Of a DNA stretch of 15,819 nt, positions 1 through 6,759 are shown piece after piece; the stretch's first letter is position 1; each line of letters starts with the position of its first letter. The notes under the pieces are model-generated. The model worked only from the letters and a program-made list of their open reading frames with translations. It was not told the DNA's origin and made no database searches. Source of the stretch: Gammaproteobacteria bacterium (lineage in GTDB: Bacteria > Pseudomonadota > Gammaproteobacteria > UBA1113); NCBI GenBank assembly GCA_019752835.1, contig JAIELR010000226.1, positions 1-15,819 of the forward strand. Direction: 5' to 3'. The translations under genes and the position numbers were made by a program.

Positions 1-2671
1 AAAAAACAATGGCCTCAACCAGACCTACCTTGGCCGCTTGTTCGCAGTACGCCATACCGGCTGCCACATTTTTTTTAATCAACTGGCCTGATATAAAATG
101 CTGACCTAAGGCGTGCTGTGCCGATGGTAACTTTTGTTCAGCCGCTTTGCATAACCAATCAAAACTTAATTGAATATCTTGAGCAACCAAGAGATCACCT
201 GACAAATAGCATTGACTCACATGATACTGCGCTTGCGGATGATTGTTTTCAGCCGCACGTCGATACCAAACAAAAGCCATCGCTTTATCGGCTGCTTCCA
301 TGTTTTTTGCATAATTAAACTGATCGTTTGAATTGCCTTGCCATGCAGAAGATTGAAGCCCGATCCTGGCGGATGGCTGAGTTATGACAGGCAATATCCC
401 CCTTGTGAGTATTACGTTAAGATCTTGTTCTGAATGAAGCACTTTTCTCAATCGCGCATTCGCCATAAGCTTGCCAATATCGTTGGATAAAAGAGTAGGT
501 GCGCATACAATGATTAAGCACGCTTTAGCCCTTGTGATCGCAACATTCAACCGCCGAAATTCTTTTAAAAATTCAGAAACATGTGTACGTGTAAACGAGA
601 TAATAATAACATCACGCTCATCGCCTTGAAATCCATCTACAGTATTAACATCCACTAAAGGAAGTAAGTGCTTTCTTTGCGCTAAACTTTCATTAATCAA
701 CTGTTTTTGTGCAGTGAAAGGCGTCACGATGCCGATAGAACAATGCTGGTGTTGTCGTCGAATATCCTCAATGATTTTCATCACATATTGAGCCTCTTTT
801 GTATTATATACACTATGAGAAGCATTACGTTTTTCCGCTTGACCAAAAACGTTATAAACCGCATAAGGTCGACTGAGGAGACCCGTCTCGCTAAGTAGCT
901 GCATAGGCAGAATAGCTGGAGCCGTAATTAATTTGTTCTCATAATATTGGTCAGAGGGCCATTGACAAATATCTGGATGCATACGATATTGGATCGTCAG
1001 CATAAGACTTGGCTGCTGATTTTCTTCAAGACGCATCATCATTGACCGTTGATAATGACAGGGAGAACGTTCACCCGATCGATCCGTGTCATCGAGTGCT
1101 GTTGAGATCACGGTTGCGGGAAGTTGTTTCGTATCACCAACAAGCAGCACTTTTTTTGGTTGAAATCGCATTGGGATCAAAGTCGCAGCCTCAACGGATT
1201 GAGCCGCTTCATCCACAAGCAAATAATCAATCGGCGCCATGGTCAGCATGCTTTTTCGACCTGCGGTAATCAATGTTGAAAAAACAATAAGCGCATGATC
1301 GAGCAAATAAGATTTCAACTCTTCTTCCTTTATACTCTTCCATTTACCGATTAATCGATTTAATATATCCCGTAAAGTCGTCCAATTTTCTTTGAACCTA
1401 GGTTCCCTTTTTAATTTATCAATTATGTTTTCAAGATGTTGAAAATCACTGATTACAAATGGATCATGGGTTAGTGCCTGCAATGCTTCTTTCGCTGGCT
1501 TAGATAATGAGTGAGAATAAATTAAATTAAACGGTATCAGCATTTGTTGGATAAGGTGAATACGCTGACCTATTTCAGCAATAAAATCCTTCATGGAAAG
1601 ACCAATCCTACTTGTCGGTTTTTCTGCTAATTGTTCAATCTGCTCAAGATGAACAGATAAGTGAGAATAAATAGTGTCATACCAACCATCTAAAAAAATG
1701 GGCCGAAGTGTGTCATTCAATTTACTTTCAACACCGAGCAAAATCATCGGAACATCAGGCATCTGTTCAAGGGTTCGTAAGGCAAGAACTTGGACGCCTT
1801 TGTTCGAATGAGCACTGACCATAGTTCTTTTTTTCTGAGCAACAACCTGCTTTAATAAACAAACCAATGTTGTTGTCTTGCCAGTGCCTGGTGGGCCTTG
1901 CAACAAGAGGGTAGAGCCATTTTTTGCATTCAGAAATGCACAAATAGCTTTTTTTTGTGACTGATTTAGACGATTGGCTTCCACCAAAGCGGTTATTTTT
2001 GTTGCTGAATAATCTTGAATTTGAGCGCGTACAATTTGTTGAACACAGGGAATATCGGTGGCTTCTAAGCAAGCATCATACATACGCTGTTCACTAATGA
2101 CCGACCCCAGGTAATGCGCTTGCCATGAGCATTTTGCCCCAAAACATTTGGCATAATCATCATAATCAGATGAGGAAATAATGATTTTGACACACAGTTC
2201 CGAAGAGTTTTGATCTTCCCACCCTAATGCAATAAATGACATTTTGGGCTCAATGCCTTTTGTTGTTAGCAAAAGAACAATCATCGAGCTGCCATGCTCA
2301 ATATCTTTTGGAATCATGCCACTAAAGGTCATAGATAAGGGATTTCCCTCGTTTTTAGGTAACCGGGCTAATTTTTTTAAAACCAGATTAAATGGCCTTG
2401 CCTCATTCAGTGATTTATTTTTACCTTTTTTTGATAGTTGTTCAGTATAATACTGGTCTACCTTTTCGAGGCCATTAGCGATAATGGCGCGCGATTCTTC
2501 CAGAATATAAGGGCGAAAATTTTGGTAAAAACGCGAGATATTTTGCTCTTTTTTCGGCAGCGATGCTTGCTCCATAGCTATATCAAGCGGTTTTGAGAGC
2601 ATTTCAAATGTCCAGCTTAACACTGTTTTTGAAAAATCATCGGGATGAAAGGAATGTGAACCTGAGTGCAT
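1..2671 (-). CDS. UPF1/DNA2-type SF1 helicase with C-terminal Sel1-like repeats (3' end outside window)
   Basis: The frame is open for at least 890 codons and leaves the window at its left edge. The ATG at 2671 has an AAGGA ribosome site 7 nt upstream. Visible motifs: Q-like LNQSQ just before Walker A, GPPGTGKT (259-266), VDEAAQ (486-491), GDTKQLP (512-518), QYRMHP (561-566), GFQGDERD (680-687) and LNVAITRAK (708-716). This order is that of the UPF1/DNA2/IGHMBP2 branch of superfamily 1, ATP-driven nucleic-acid translocases. The first 230 residues match nothing I recognise. After the helicase core, from about residue 790, come Sel1-like units (WYRRAAENNHPQAQYHVSQC, then WLCKAAEQKLPSAQHALGQ, then a third beginning YCEQAAKVGLVEA). 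These are alpha/alpha protein-interaction solenoids. The gene stands alone, with non-coding DNA upstream. Substrate (DNA or RNA) and role are unknown. Family assignment is secure; the function of the fusion is not. Confidence 0.93.
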   Translation of the reverse strand, partial: MHSGSHSFHPDDFSKTVLSWTFEMLSKPLDIAMEQASLPKKEQNISRFYQNFRPYILEESRAIIANGLEKVDQYYTEQLSKKGKNKSLNEARPFNLVLKKLARLPKNEGNPLSMTFSGMIPKDIEHGSSMIVLLLTTKGIEPKMSFIALGWEDQNSSELCVKIIISSSDYDDYAKCFGAKCSWQAHYLGSVISEQRMYDACLEATDIPCVQQIVRAQIQDYSATKITALVEANRLNQSQKKAICAFLNAKNGSTLLLQGPPGTGKTTTLVCLLKQVVAQKKRTMVSAHSNKGVQVLALRTLEQMPDVPMILLGVESKLNDTLRPIFLDGWYDTIYSHLSVHLEQIEQLAEKPTSRIGLSMKDFIAEIGQRIHLIQQMLIPFNLIYSHSLSKPAKEALQALTHDPFVISDFQHLENIIDKLKREPRFKENWTTLRDILNRLIGKWKSIKEEELKSYLLDHALIVFSTLITAGRKSMLTMAPIDYLLVDEAAQSVEAATLIPMRFQPKKVLLVGDTKQLPATVISTALDDTDRSGERSPCHYQRSMMMRLEENQQPSLMLTIQYRMHPDICQWPSDQYYENKLITAPAILPMQLLSETGLLSRPYAVYNVFGQAEKRNASHSVYNTKEAQYVMKIIEDIRRQHQHCSIGIVTPFTAQKQLINESLAQRKHLLPLVDVNTVDGFQGDERDVIIISFTRTHVSEFLKEFRRLNVAITRAKACLIIVCAPTLLSNDIGKLMANARLRKVLHSEQDLNVILTRGILPVITQPSARIGLQSSAWQGNSNDQFNYAKNMEAADKAMAFVWYRRAAENNHPQAQYHVSQCYLSGDLLVAQDIQLSFDWLCKAAEQKLPSAQHALGQHFISGQLIKKNVAAGMAYCEQAAKVGLVEAIVF

Positions 2672-3090
2672 GAGATAATCCTTATGGTAAAAATTTTGTT
2701 ACTACTGACCCTACATTAAGAAGCTCTGCGTTGAAGGACCTACCTCGACTCCATGGCCAACAGTAAAAGATTTTCAAAAAATTCATTCATTTTGTTTAAT
2801 TTTTGATTAACATGCCAGGTTTGAAAGAAACATTGGTTCATGCTGGCAGTCTACAAGCACGCCTGAATCCAGCAATTTCTTTGGTTAACTCTATACAAAC
2901 GTACTGAAAGCATAAAAAAGTGTGGAGCACTCAGCCTAATTTTAAAACAAATTTTCTAATGAGACAACCGTGGTTTTCGATATTTTTTCTTAAAATTTCT
3001 AAAAAATTAACTCTATTTTTCTCAATTATGCTTAACGCCGATGGGGCCCCCGTGGCCGCCCGTTCGGGTCGATATGAGCTCGGCCTTTTA
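2672..3090. other. intergenic region, no convincing gene
   Basis: This is about 420 bp between the divergent helicase start side and the 3' end of vapC. It is AT-rich except for a GC-rich patch at 3043-3069, listed separately. A minus-strand ORF at 2740-2841 would give 33 residues (begins MNQCFFQTWH), but it has no ribosome site and no family I recognise. A weak dyad, GCTGG...CCAGC, lies near 2842-2875. I see no clear sigma70 promoter for the helicase here. The region could be the decayed remains of a former gene or an insertion junction. Confidence 0.5.
3043..3069. repeat. GC-rich patch, possible degenerate copy of the palindromic element at 9492-9552
   Basis: A short, very GC-rich stretch in otherwise AT-rich DNA. 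Its core CCCCCGTGG-N2-GCCCGT-N2-GGGT parallels the 9492-9552 element (CCCCCGTGG-N2-GCCCGT, then TTTGGGT) with two substitutions and about one base gap. The right half of the element's palindrome is not preserved here. The relationship is tentative and rests on about 20 matching bases. Confidence 0.35.
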
Positions 3091-3504
3091 TTAAAACGGA
3101 TTGATTAGTTCTACGTCACAATCAACAAAATCTCTAATATTACGCGTAGCAATTGCAGCATCATGCGCAGATGCAATCGCACAAATTTGCCCGTCAAGTA
3201 TGCTTAACGGATGACCTGTTTTTTTCCTCTGTCCCATTATTTTGCCATATTGATGCGCGGCTATTTCATCGAAAGAAAGAATTCGATAATTAAAAGCCTC
3301 AAGCAATGTTGTATGAAAAGCTACCTCAAGTGCTGTTTTACGTTTTCCTTTGGGAAGAACATCCAAGCCATATGATATTTCAGCAATGGTAATTGTTGTT
3401 ACAAAGAGTTGTGTAATTTCTTGCCGGTCGAGCCAATCTAATACTTTAATTGAGGGCTCTGATTTCATCATCTCTGAAATGACATTGGTATCAAGTATTA
3501 TCAT
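3091..3504 (-). CDS. vapC: VapC/FitB-like PIN-domain toxin ribonuclease
   Basis: A 137-residue PIN-domain protein, the usual length for VapC. The expected acidic site is present: D5 in MIILDTNVIS, E42 in AEISYG, D104 in ILDGQ and D125 in RNIRDF. PIN toxins are Mg2+-dependent ribonucleases; VapC enzymes typically cleave tRNA or rRNA and are blocked by the cognate antitoxin. The start ATG overlaps the stop of the upstream antitoxin gene (ATGA), the usual translational coupling for these operons. The motif spacing and the RHH partner most resemble the FitAB/VapBC branch. The active site looks intact, so the toxin is probably functional. The RNA target cannot be read from sequence. Confidence 0.93.
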   Translation of the reverse strand: MIILDTNVISEMMKSEPSIKVLDWLDRQEITQLFVTTITIAEISYGLDVLPKGKRKTALEVAFHTTLLEAFNYRILSFDEIAAHQYGKIMGQRKKTGHPLSILDGQICAIASAHDAAIATRNIRDFVDCDVELINPF

Positions 3505-3737
3505 TCACTAAAATCCATAGGATCATGAGGCTTGCGCTGGTGCGAAAGGTTTAAATCAACACCATTTTTAGGTCCAAAATATTTGCGAAAAACAGCACTT
3601 ATTTTTTGTGGAGCAGTCAAAGAATGATACAGAATTTGACGCGCTTCTTCTTCCATGGAAACACCATGCTGAGCAGCGCGATTTTTTAATTCCTGATAGA
3701 TAGTATTATCTATTTTTCTTACGCTTAAACTTGCCAT
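3501..3737 (-). CDS. vapB: VapB/FitA-like ribbon-helix-helix antitoxin
   Basis: A 78-residue protein. The N-terminus (MASLSVRKIDNTIYQELKNR) has the beta strand and first helix of a ribbon-helix-helix DNA-binding domain, followed by HGVSMEEEARQIL, as in FitA-type antitoxins. The C-terminal tail should wrap and inhibit the toxin. I place the start at the ATG at 3737, which has an AAGGGG ribosome site 8 nt upstream. A GTG three codons earlier (3746) is possible but lies against that ribosome site. The gene precedes vapC with a 4-nt overlap. The protein should repress its own promoter through the palindrome at 3774-3795. Confidence 0.9.
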   Translation of the reverse strand: MASLSVRKIDNTIYQELKNRAAQHGVSMEEEARQILYHSLTAPQKISAVFRKYFGPKNGVDLNLSHQRKPHDPMDFSE

Positions 3738-3773
3738 AAATTTCACCCCTTAATTATCAAGATTGCCAACATT

Positions 3774-3803
3774 AATGCTAGCACATGCCAGCATTTTAAT
3801 CAA
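3774..3803 (-). promoter_or_regulatory. vapBC promoter with overlapping palindromic operator
   Basis: On the minus strand there is TTGATT (3798-3803), a 17-bp spacer and TAGCAT (3775-3780); each box matches the sigma70 consensus at 4 of 6 positions. An inverted repeat AATGCTAG-N6-CCAGCATT (3774-3795, 7 of 8 paired) covers the -10 box and much of the spacer. This is where the VapB RHH dimer would bind for autoregulation. The promoter start would lie about 30 nt upstream of the vapB ATG. Confidence 0.55.
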
Positions 3804-3826
3804 GAGGTTTTTAGGCTAAATTTTAA

Positions 3827-4339
3827 TCAACTCATCACATAACTTCCCGTCAACGCCCCCATTCCCAAAATATGACTCGACATAGCCTGCGTCAATTGAT
3901 CCGCGGTTAAGCCATTATCCACATACAACGCTTGGTCAAGCGCATAAATTTCAAAACGGTAATGATGCGTACCAGCTTTAGGACAAGGGCCATCATAAGT
4001 ATCATGATTCCAACTATTTTTACCTAAAAGCGTACCATCCATTTTTGCCGCATATGCGGCTGGCAAAGATGTGGTTCCTAGCGGTATGTTATAGACAACC
4101 CAGTGTATCCAATTTTTATTGGGCGCATCTGGATCTCGCAAAACAATTGCGAAGGCCTCAGTGTTTTTAGGAATATCAGACCATTGCAAAGGTGGGGAAG
4201 TGTTTTGACCTTGGCAGGTGTATAACTTAGGAATAGGGGAGCCTGGCGCAAACGCCGAGCTGGTGAGTGTCAAGGCTTGTGCTGCACTCGCGCCCAATAG
4301 TCCAATTGCCAATAATCCAGTCGTTAAATATCGCATCAT
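3827..4339 (-). CDS. secreted YbhB/YbcL-family (PEBP, Raf kinase inhibitor-like) protein
   Basis: A 170-residue phosphatidylethanolamine-binding-like protein. Residues 1-22 form a signal peptide (MMRYLTTGLLAIGLLGASAA, cleavage after AQA), so the mature protein is periplasmic, as for E. coli YbcL. The family core follows: SSAFAPGSPIPKLYTCQGQN, SPPLQW, VLRDPDAP, WIHWVVYNIP, then YDGPCPKAGTHHYRFEIYALD, which forms the ligand pocket. The family binds phospholipid head groups or small anions; the bacterial role is mostly unknown. Two tandem ATGs (4339 and 4336) both fit. The second has the better 7-nt spacing from the GGAG inside the end of the upstream amidotransferase gene, whose TGA lies within ATGATG, so the two are probably translationally coupled. 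Confidence 0.9.
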   Translation of the reverse strand: MMRYLTTGLLAIGLLGASAAQALTLTSSAFAPGSPIPKLYTCQGQNTSPPLQWSDIPKNTEAFAIVLRDPDAPNKNWIHWVVYNIPLGTTSLPAAYAAKMDGTLLGKNSWNHDTYDGPCPKAGTHHYRFEIYALDQALYVDNGLTADQLTQAMSSHILGMGALTGSYVMS

Positions 4340-5208
4340 TTTTCTCCTAGGGTAATTTCTTTCAAGTTTATGGATAAATCCTGTTGCACCAATAATAAGT
4401 GATTCACCGGAATTTCATGCCATTCGGCCTTATAATTCGTGAGTTTTTCAGACACTAATAATACAGCCTCTACACCCTCTTCCGGTTTCGTCGGCAACAC
4501 ATGGCAATTGCCATCGCGTGTTTCATAAGCGCTACCTGCAGCATAATATAATGTTGGGCACGGTTTTTCAGGATGAGAAATATAACGTGAAGCCACCACG
4601 CTGAAACCATCTGTTATGGCAATATTCAAATAACTGATGTCATCTATACCATGTTCTTTTTGCAATGCAGTCAAGCGCTCTATGGTCTTAATGAGTGCCA
4701 GCGATATCGATTCAGTATTGTGCTCGCCTTTCATGTTCTCAAAAATCTGTAAAAATAATCCGAAAAAATGCTCTGAATCAGTTTGTCCTTTAACCCAGCT
4801 ATAAATATCATCTGATAATTCATGACGAATATGACGCTTGATTTTGTCAAAACCAGCAATATCCCCATTGTGCATAAACAAGAATCGCTTGTAGGTAAAA
4901 GGATGGCAATTAAATATATTTGCCCCACCCATACTAGCCGCTCGCACATGGGCAAAAACACAATGCGTACGTATTTTAGCAGAGAGATATTGTAAGTTTC
5001 TATCATTCCAGGCAGGCTGCATGGAGGCAAACACAGCAGGCGTATAATCGATATTATGGGCATACCAGCCCAATCCAAACCCATCCCCATTCAAGGGTTC
5101 GTCGGTTTCTCGAGCACGAATACTTTGTTTTATGAGGGAATTAGAGGGTTTAAATAATAGCTCATCCACAACAATAGGACGGCCAAGATAGGCAGCGAAA
5201 CGACACAT
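4336..5208 (-). CDS. class II glutamine amidotransferase, YafJ/EgtC-like
   Basis: A 290-residue N-terminal-nucleophile (Ntn) amidotransferase. It begins MCRFAAYLG, so removal of Met exposes the catalytic Cys2. Other family marks are NGDGFGLGWY (40-49), HVRA (87-90) and MHNGDIAGF (112-120), which form the glutamine site and oxyanion region. The domain hydrolyses glutamine or a gamma-glutamyl amide; in EgtC it removes gamma-glutamyl in ergothioneine synthesis, while YafJ has no firmly known substrate. No ergothioneine genes are nearby, so I do not assign EgtC. AAGGAT lies 7 nt before the ATG. The gene overlaps the PEBP gene downstream by 4 nt. It is slightly longer than typical YafJ proteins. 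Confidence 0.9.
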   Translation of the reverse strand: MCRFAAYLGRPIVVDELLFKPSNSLIKQSIRARETDEPLNGDGFGLGWYAHNIDYTPAVFASMQPAWNDRNLQYLSAKIRTHCVFAHVRAASMGGANIFNCHPFTYKRFLFMHNGDIAGFDKIKRHIRHELSDDIYSWVKGQTDSEHFFGLFLQIFENMKGEHNTESISLALIKTIERLTALQKEHGIDDISYLNIAITDGFSVVASRYISHPEKPCPTLYYAAGSAYETRDGNCHVLPTKPEEGVEAVLLVSEKLTNYKAEWHEIPVNHLLLVQQDLSINLKEITLGEK

Positions 5209-5235
5209 AGACTATATCCTTATAAAGTCAGAGGT

Positions 5236-5263
5236 ATTGTAGCCCGGATGTAGCGCAGCGCAA
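5236..5263 (-). promoter_or_regulatory. candidate amidotransferase promoter partly made of REP-like repeat
   Basis: Reading the minus strand, TTGCGC (5258-5263), 16 bp and TACAAT (5236-5241) precede the amidotransferase gene. The -10 matches 5 of 6 consensus positions and the -35 matches 3 of 6. A start near 5229 would leave a leader of about 20 nt carrying the ribosome site. The -35 and half of the -10 belong to the repeat arm. The call depends mainly on the -10 box. Confidence 0.35.
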
Positions 5264-5325
5264 TCCGGGGAAGGAGTCTTGTTAAATGTCATTCCCCGGA
5301 TTGCGCTGCGCTTCATCCAAACTAC
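5239..5325. repeat. REP-like inverted repeat pair
   Basis: Two arms of about 32 bp face each other around a 23-bp centre. The left arm begins GTAGCCCGGATGTAGCGCAG and ends in ATCCGGGG; the right arm begins CCCCGGATTGCGCTGCGC and ends ACTAC. Only a few bases differ between the arms. Elements starting GTAGCCCGGATG are widespread extragenic palindromes in gammaproteobacteria. It fills nearly the whole gap between the dehydrogenase stop and the amidotransferase start. It could end dehydrogenase transcription or protect its mRNA 3' end. Confidence 0.85.
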
Positions 5326-5336
5326 GAAACTCATTG

Positions 5337-6104
5337 TCAGGAAACAGCACTCAAGGTGATTTCATTCAGTTGACATGCTGGATCCGCATCAATAACGAAC
5401 TTCACTGTTTTCGCAACATCATTGGGATGTAACAAACCTTTAGGATCCGGCGCATTCCAAGTATTAACACCCGAAAGATGTAAAACAGTTACTCGAACAC
5501 CTTCAGGATTCAATTCCGCACGTAAAGATTCAGAAAAGCCTGTAACCGCGGCTTTAGAGGCAGCATAAGCTGACATACCTGCCAATGGGTTTTTCACCGC
5601 AATAGAAGAAAAATTAATGATTTGAGGGTGCGGGGCTTTTTTTAATAAAGGTAAAAGCGCATGCGTAAAATAAGCAGGACCTGAAAAATTAATCATCATC
5701 AAGCGCTGAATATCCGTTTTTTCAGTATCTAACAATGTTTTACCTGTATACATACCTAGATTATTAATCAAAACGTCAATATGGCCTAGCTTACTCATTA
5801 ATTCTTGTGCAGCAGCATCAATTTGTTCAAAGGACCCAAAATCAGCACCAATATAGTAGATGTTATTTTTTTTGTTTTTAAATGAGGATATATTTGTTGC
5901 GATCAAGCTCTGTTGATATTGATCCGCTGTAAGCATTTCTGAGATGGCGAGGCCTATACCTCTGGATGCACCAGTGATAACAATAGATTTCTTTGATAAC
6001 CGTGCTTCTGCTTCAAATGACTTCGTCGCTCCGGTGCTCCGCTCCGTATGCTCCTCGTCTTTTTTTGCATAAGCAGGTTCTTCAATAAATCTATTTTTTT
6101 TCAT
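5337..6104 (-). CDS. short-chain dehydrogenase/reductase (SDR) with unusual N-terminal extension
   Basis: A 255-residue classical SDR of the Rossmann fold. The cofactor loop is TGASRGIG (44-51). The NNAG element appears as NNLG (114-117). The catalytic set is S167 in NFSS and Y180-x3-K184 in YAASK. The family performs NAD(P)H-dependent oxidation or reduction of hydroxyl and keto groups; the substrate cannot be told. Most SDRs start a few residues before the first beta strand. This one carries about 38 extra, charged residues (e.g. KKDEEHTERSTGATKSFEAE) encoded by GC-rich DNA with repeated GGAGC units. There is no in-frame ATG between the extension and the core, so the extension is probably translated. 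No strong ribosome site precedes the ATG. Confidence 0.9.
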   Translation of the reverse strand: MKKNRFIEEPAYAKKDEEHTERSTGATKSFEAEARLSKKSIVITGASRGIGLAISEMLTADQYQQSLIATNISSFKNKKNNIYYIGADFGSFEQIDAAAQELMSKLGHIDVLINNLGMYTGKTLLDTEKTDIQRLMMINFSGPAYFTHALLPLLKKAPHPQIINFSSIAVKNPLAGMSAYAASKAAVTGFSESLRAELNPEGVRVTVLHLSGVNTWNAPDPKGLLHPNDVAKTVKFVIDADPACQLNEITLSAVS

Positions 6105-6144
6105 TGACTTTCAATTCGTGAAAAAAGATAAGAGACAGAAAGCA

Positions 6145-6172
6145 TTTCCCCTCTCAACAAAGAGAGGGGAAA
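6145..6172. terminator. GC-rich hairpin between RRM and SDR genes
   Basis: A perfect 11-bp inverted repeat, TTTCCCCTCTC (6145-6155) and its complement (6162-6172), with a 6-nt loop. In the direction of the RRM gene it lacks a good U-tract, so it may be an mRNA 3'-end stabiliser rather than an intrinsic terminator. It would also lie in the leader of the dehydrogenase transcript if that is read from upstream. Confidence 0.45.
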
Positions 6173-6180
6173 CTTGGGAA

Positions 6181-6213
6181 CATTTAGAGAGGGCTTCTCA
6201 GCCAGTCTAAATG
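6181..6213. repeat. second hairpin just after the RRM gene
   Basis: CATTTAGA (6181-6188) and TCTAAATG (6206-6213) pair perfectly, and GGCT/AGCC inside extends the stem with a small bulge. It begins 11 nt past the RRM stop codon and lies next to the 6145-6172 hairpin, making a tandem stem-loop 3' region. No U-tract follows. Confidence 0.4.
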
Positions 6214-6224
6214 GAGAGAAGTGA

Positions 6225-6554
6225 CTATGCACCTCTCCAATCACCACGGCCGCCGCTATCACGGTCACCACGACCGCCACGACCACCAGCAGCACCACCT
6301 TCACGATCTTCACGATCTTTGGCGATACTAACTTTCAAATCTCTACCACCGAATTTTTCGCCATCCATTTGTAATGCAGCGTGGGCAGCAGATTCATTAG
6401 CAAATGTAATGAAACCAAACCCTTTTAAGCGACCGGTATCACGATCTTTCACCAGGAAAAGATCCGTAATTTCACCGAAGCGTGCAAACGCATCGCGCAA
6501 TTCATTGGGTTCCATTTTGAAGGGAAGATTGCCGATATAAATCTTGTTGTTCAT
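6225..6554 (-). CDS. small RNA-binding protein: single RRM with RGG-rich tail
   Basis: A 109-residue protein. Residues 1-80 are one RNA recognition motif, with RNP2 IYIGNL (5-10) and RNP1 KGFGFITF (44-51), both with the aromatic residues that stack on RNA bases. The tail, 81-109, is DREDREGGAAGGRGGRGDRD and similar, an RGG/RGD-like disordered segment seen in bacterial and cyanobacterial Rbp proteins. Such proteins bind single-stranded RNA and are often cold-responsive; a role in RNA chaperoning or mRNA stability is inference. The tail DNA is far more GC-rich than the neighbours, as RGG codons require. The ATG has only a distant GAGG (12 nt). A promoter at 6709-6737 would give a leader of about 150 nt. 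Confidence 0.93.
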   Translation of the reverse strand: MNNKIYIGNLPFKMEPNELRDAFARFGEITDLFLVKDRDTGRLKGFGFITFANESAAHAALQMDGEKFGGRDLKVSIAKDREDREGGAAGGRGGRGDRDSGGRGDWRGA

Positions 6555-6629
6555 TGACTATTGTAACCTCGCATAACCTTAAATAATTGGTATTTGTCAA
6601 ATAGGGAAAAATCCTGCATCGATAATACC

Positions 6630-6658
6630 TTGCCAGGTTCGGGATTTGATAACATAAT
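6630..6658 (+). promoter_or_regulatory. candidate sigma70 promoter for the addB-addA-like operon
   Basis: TTGCCA (6630-6635), a 17-bp spacer and CATAAT (6653-6658) each match consensus at 5 of 6 positions. Transcription would start near 6665, giving a leader of about 95 nt before the ATG at 6760. Confidence 0.5.
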
Positions 6659-6708
6659 GACCAGTACAAGTACCTTTAACTACACCGTCAATACCAAAAC
6701 CATGGTGT

Positions 6709-6737
6709 ATTATACCAAAATCGGTTTTAATAGACAA
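6709..6737 (-). promoter_or_regulatory. candidate sigma70 promoter for the RRM gene
   Basis: On the minus strand, TTGTCT (6732-6737), 17 bp and a perfect TATAAT (6709-6714). The start near 6702 would give a leader of about 150 nt. It points toward the plus-strand promoter at 6630-6658, so the two transcripts would overlap for about 40 nt at their 5' ends. The motif ATACCAAAA occurs twice around it (6691-6699 and 6712-6720). Confidence 0.55.
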
Positions 6738-6759
6738 CTAATTCTTTGAGTACCTTTTT

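Larger units (their letters stand above)
6597..6737 (-). other. protein-like small ORF in the RRM gene leader (46 codons, TTG start)
   Basis: In one minus-strand frame, from TTG at 6737 to TGA at 6597, a 46-residue product reads like a real polypeptide: ...DFGIIHHGFGIDGVVKGTCT then GHYVIKSRTWQGIIDAGFFPI. It has balanced composition and a beta-rich, glycine-turn pattern. There is no in-frame ATG and no ribosome site. An in-frame TAG precedes the TTG by one codon. It overlaps both predicted promoters. It may be a leader peptide, a remnant of a lost gene, or chance. I do not recognise the family. Confidence 0.25.

Noticed and set aside
1767..2072. 101-codon minus-strand ORF
   Set aside because: It is an out-of-frame shadow of the helicase gene across the Walker A region; the helicase frame carries every motif.
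2693..2706. Shared TTTTGTTACTACT near 2693 and again near 14691
   Set aside because: A 13-bp match in 16 kb of AT-rich DNA is expected by chance and the flanks do not extend the match.
2920..3108. 62-codon plus-strand ORF reading through the GC-rich patch
   Set aside because: No ribosome site, low-complexity Phe/Lys-rich start and no recognisable domain; it overlaps the vapC 3' end.
4731..5090. 119-codon minus-strand ORF
   Set aside because: Shadow frame wholly inside the amidotransferase gene, with no coding features.
6101..6313. Minus-strand 70-codon ORF with a membrane-like, valine-rich start and an ATGA overlap with the SDR gene
   Set aside because: Its hydrophobic start is just the shifted frame of the RGG-tail codons of the RRM gene (GGT/CGT runs read as Val/Ala), and it lacks a ribosome site of its own.
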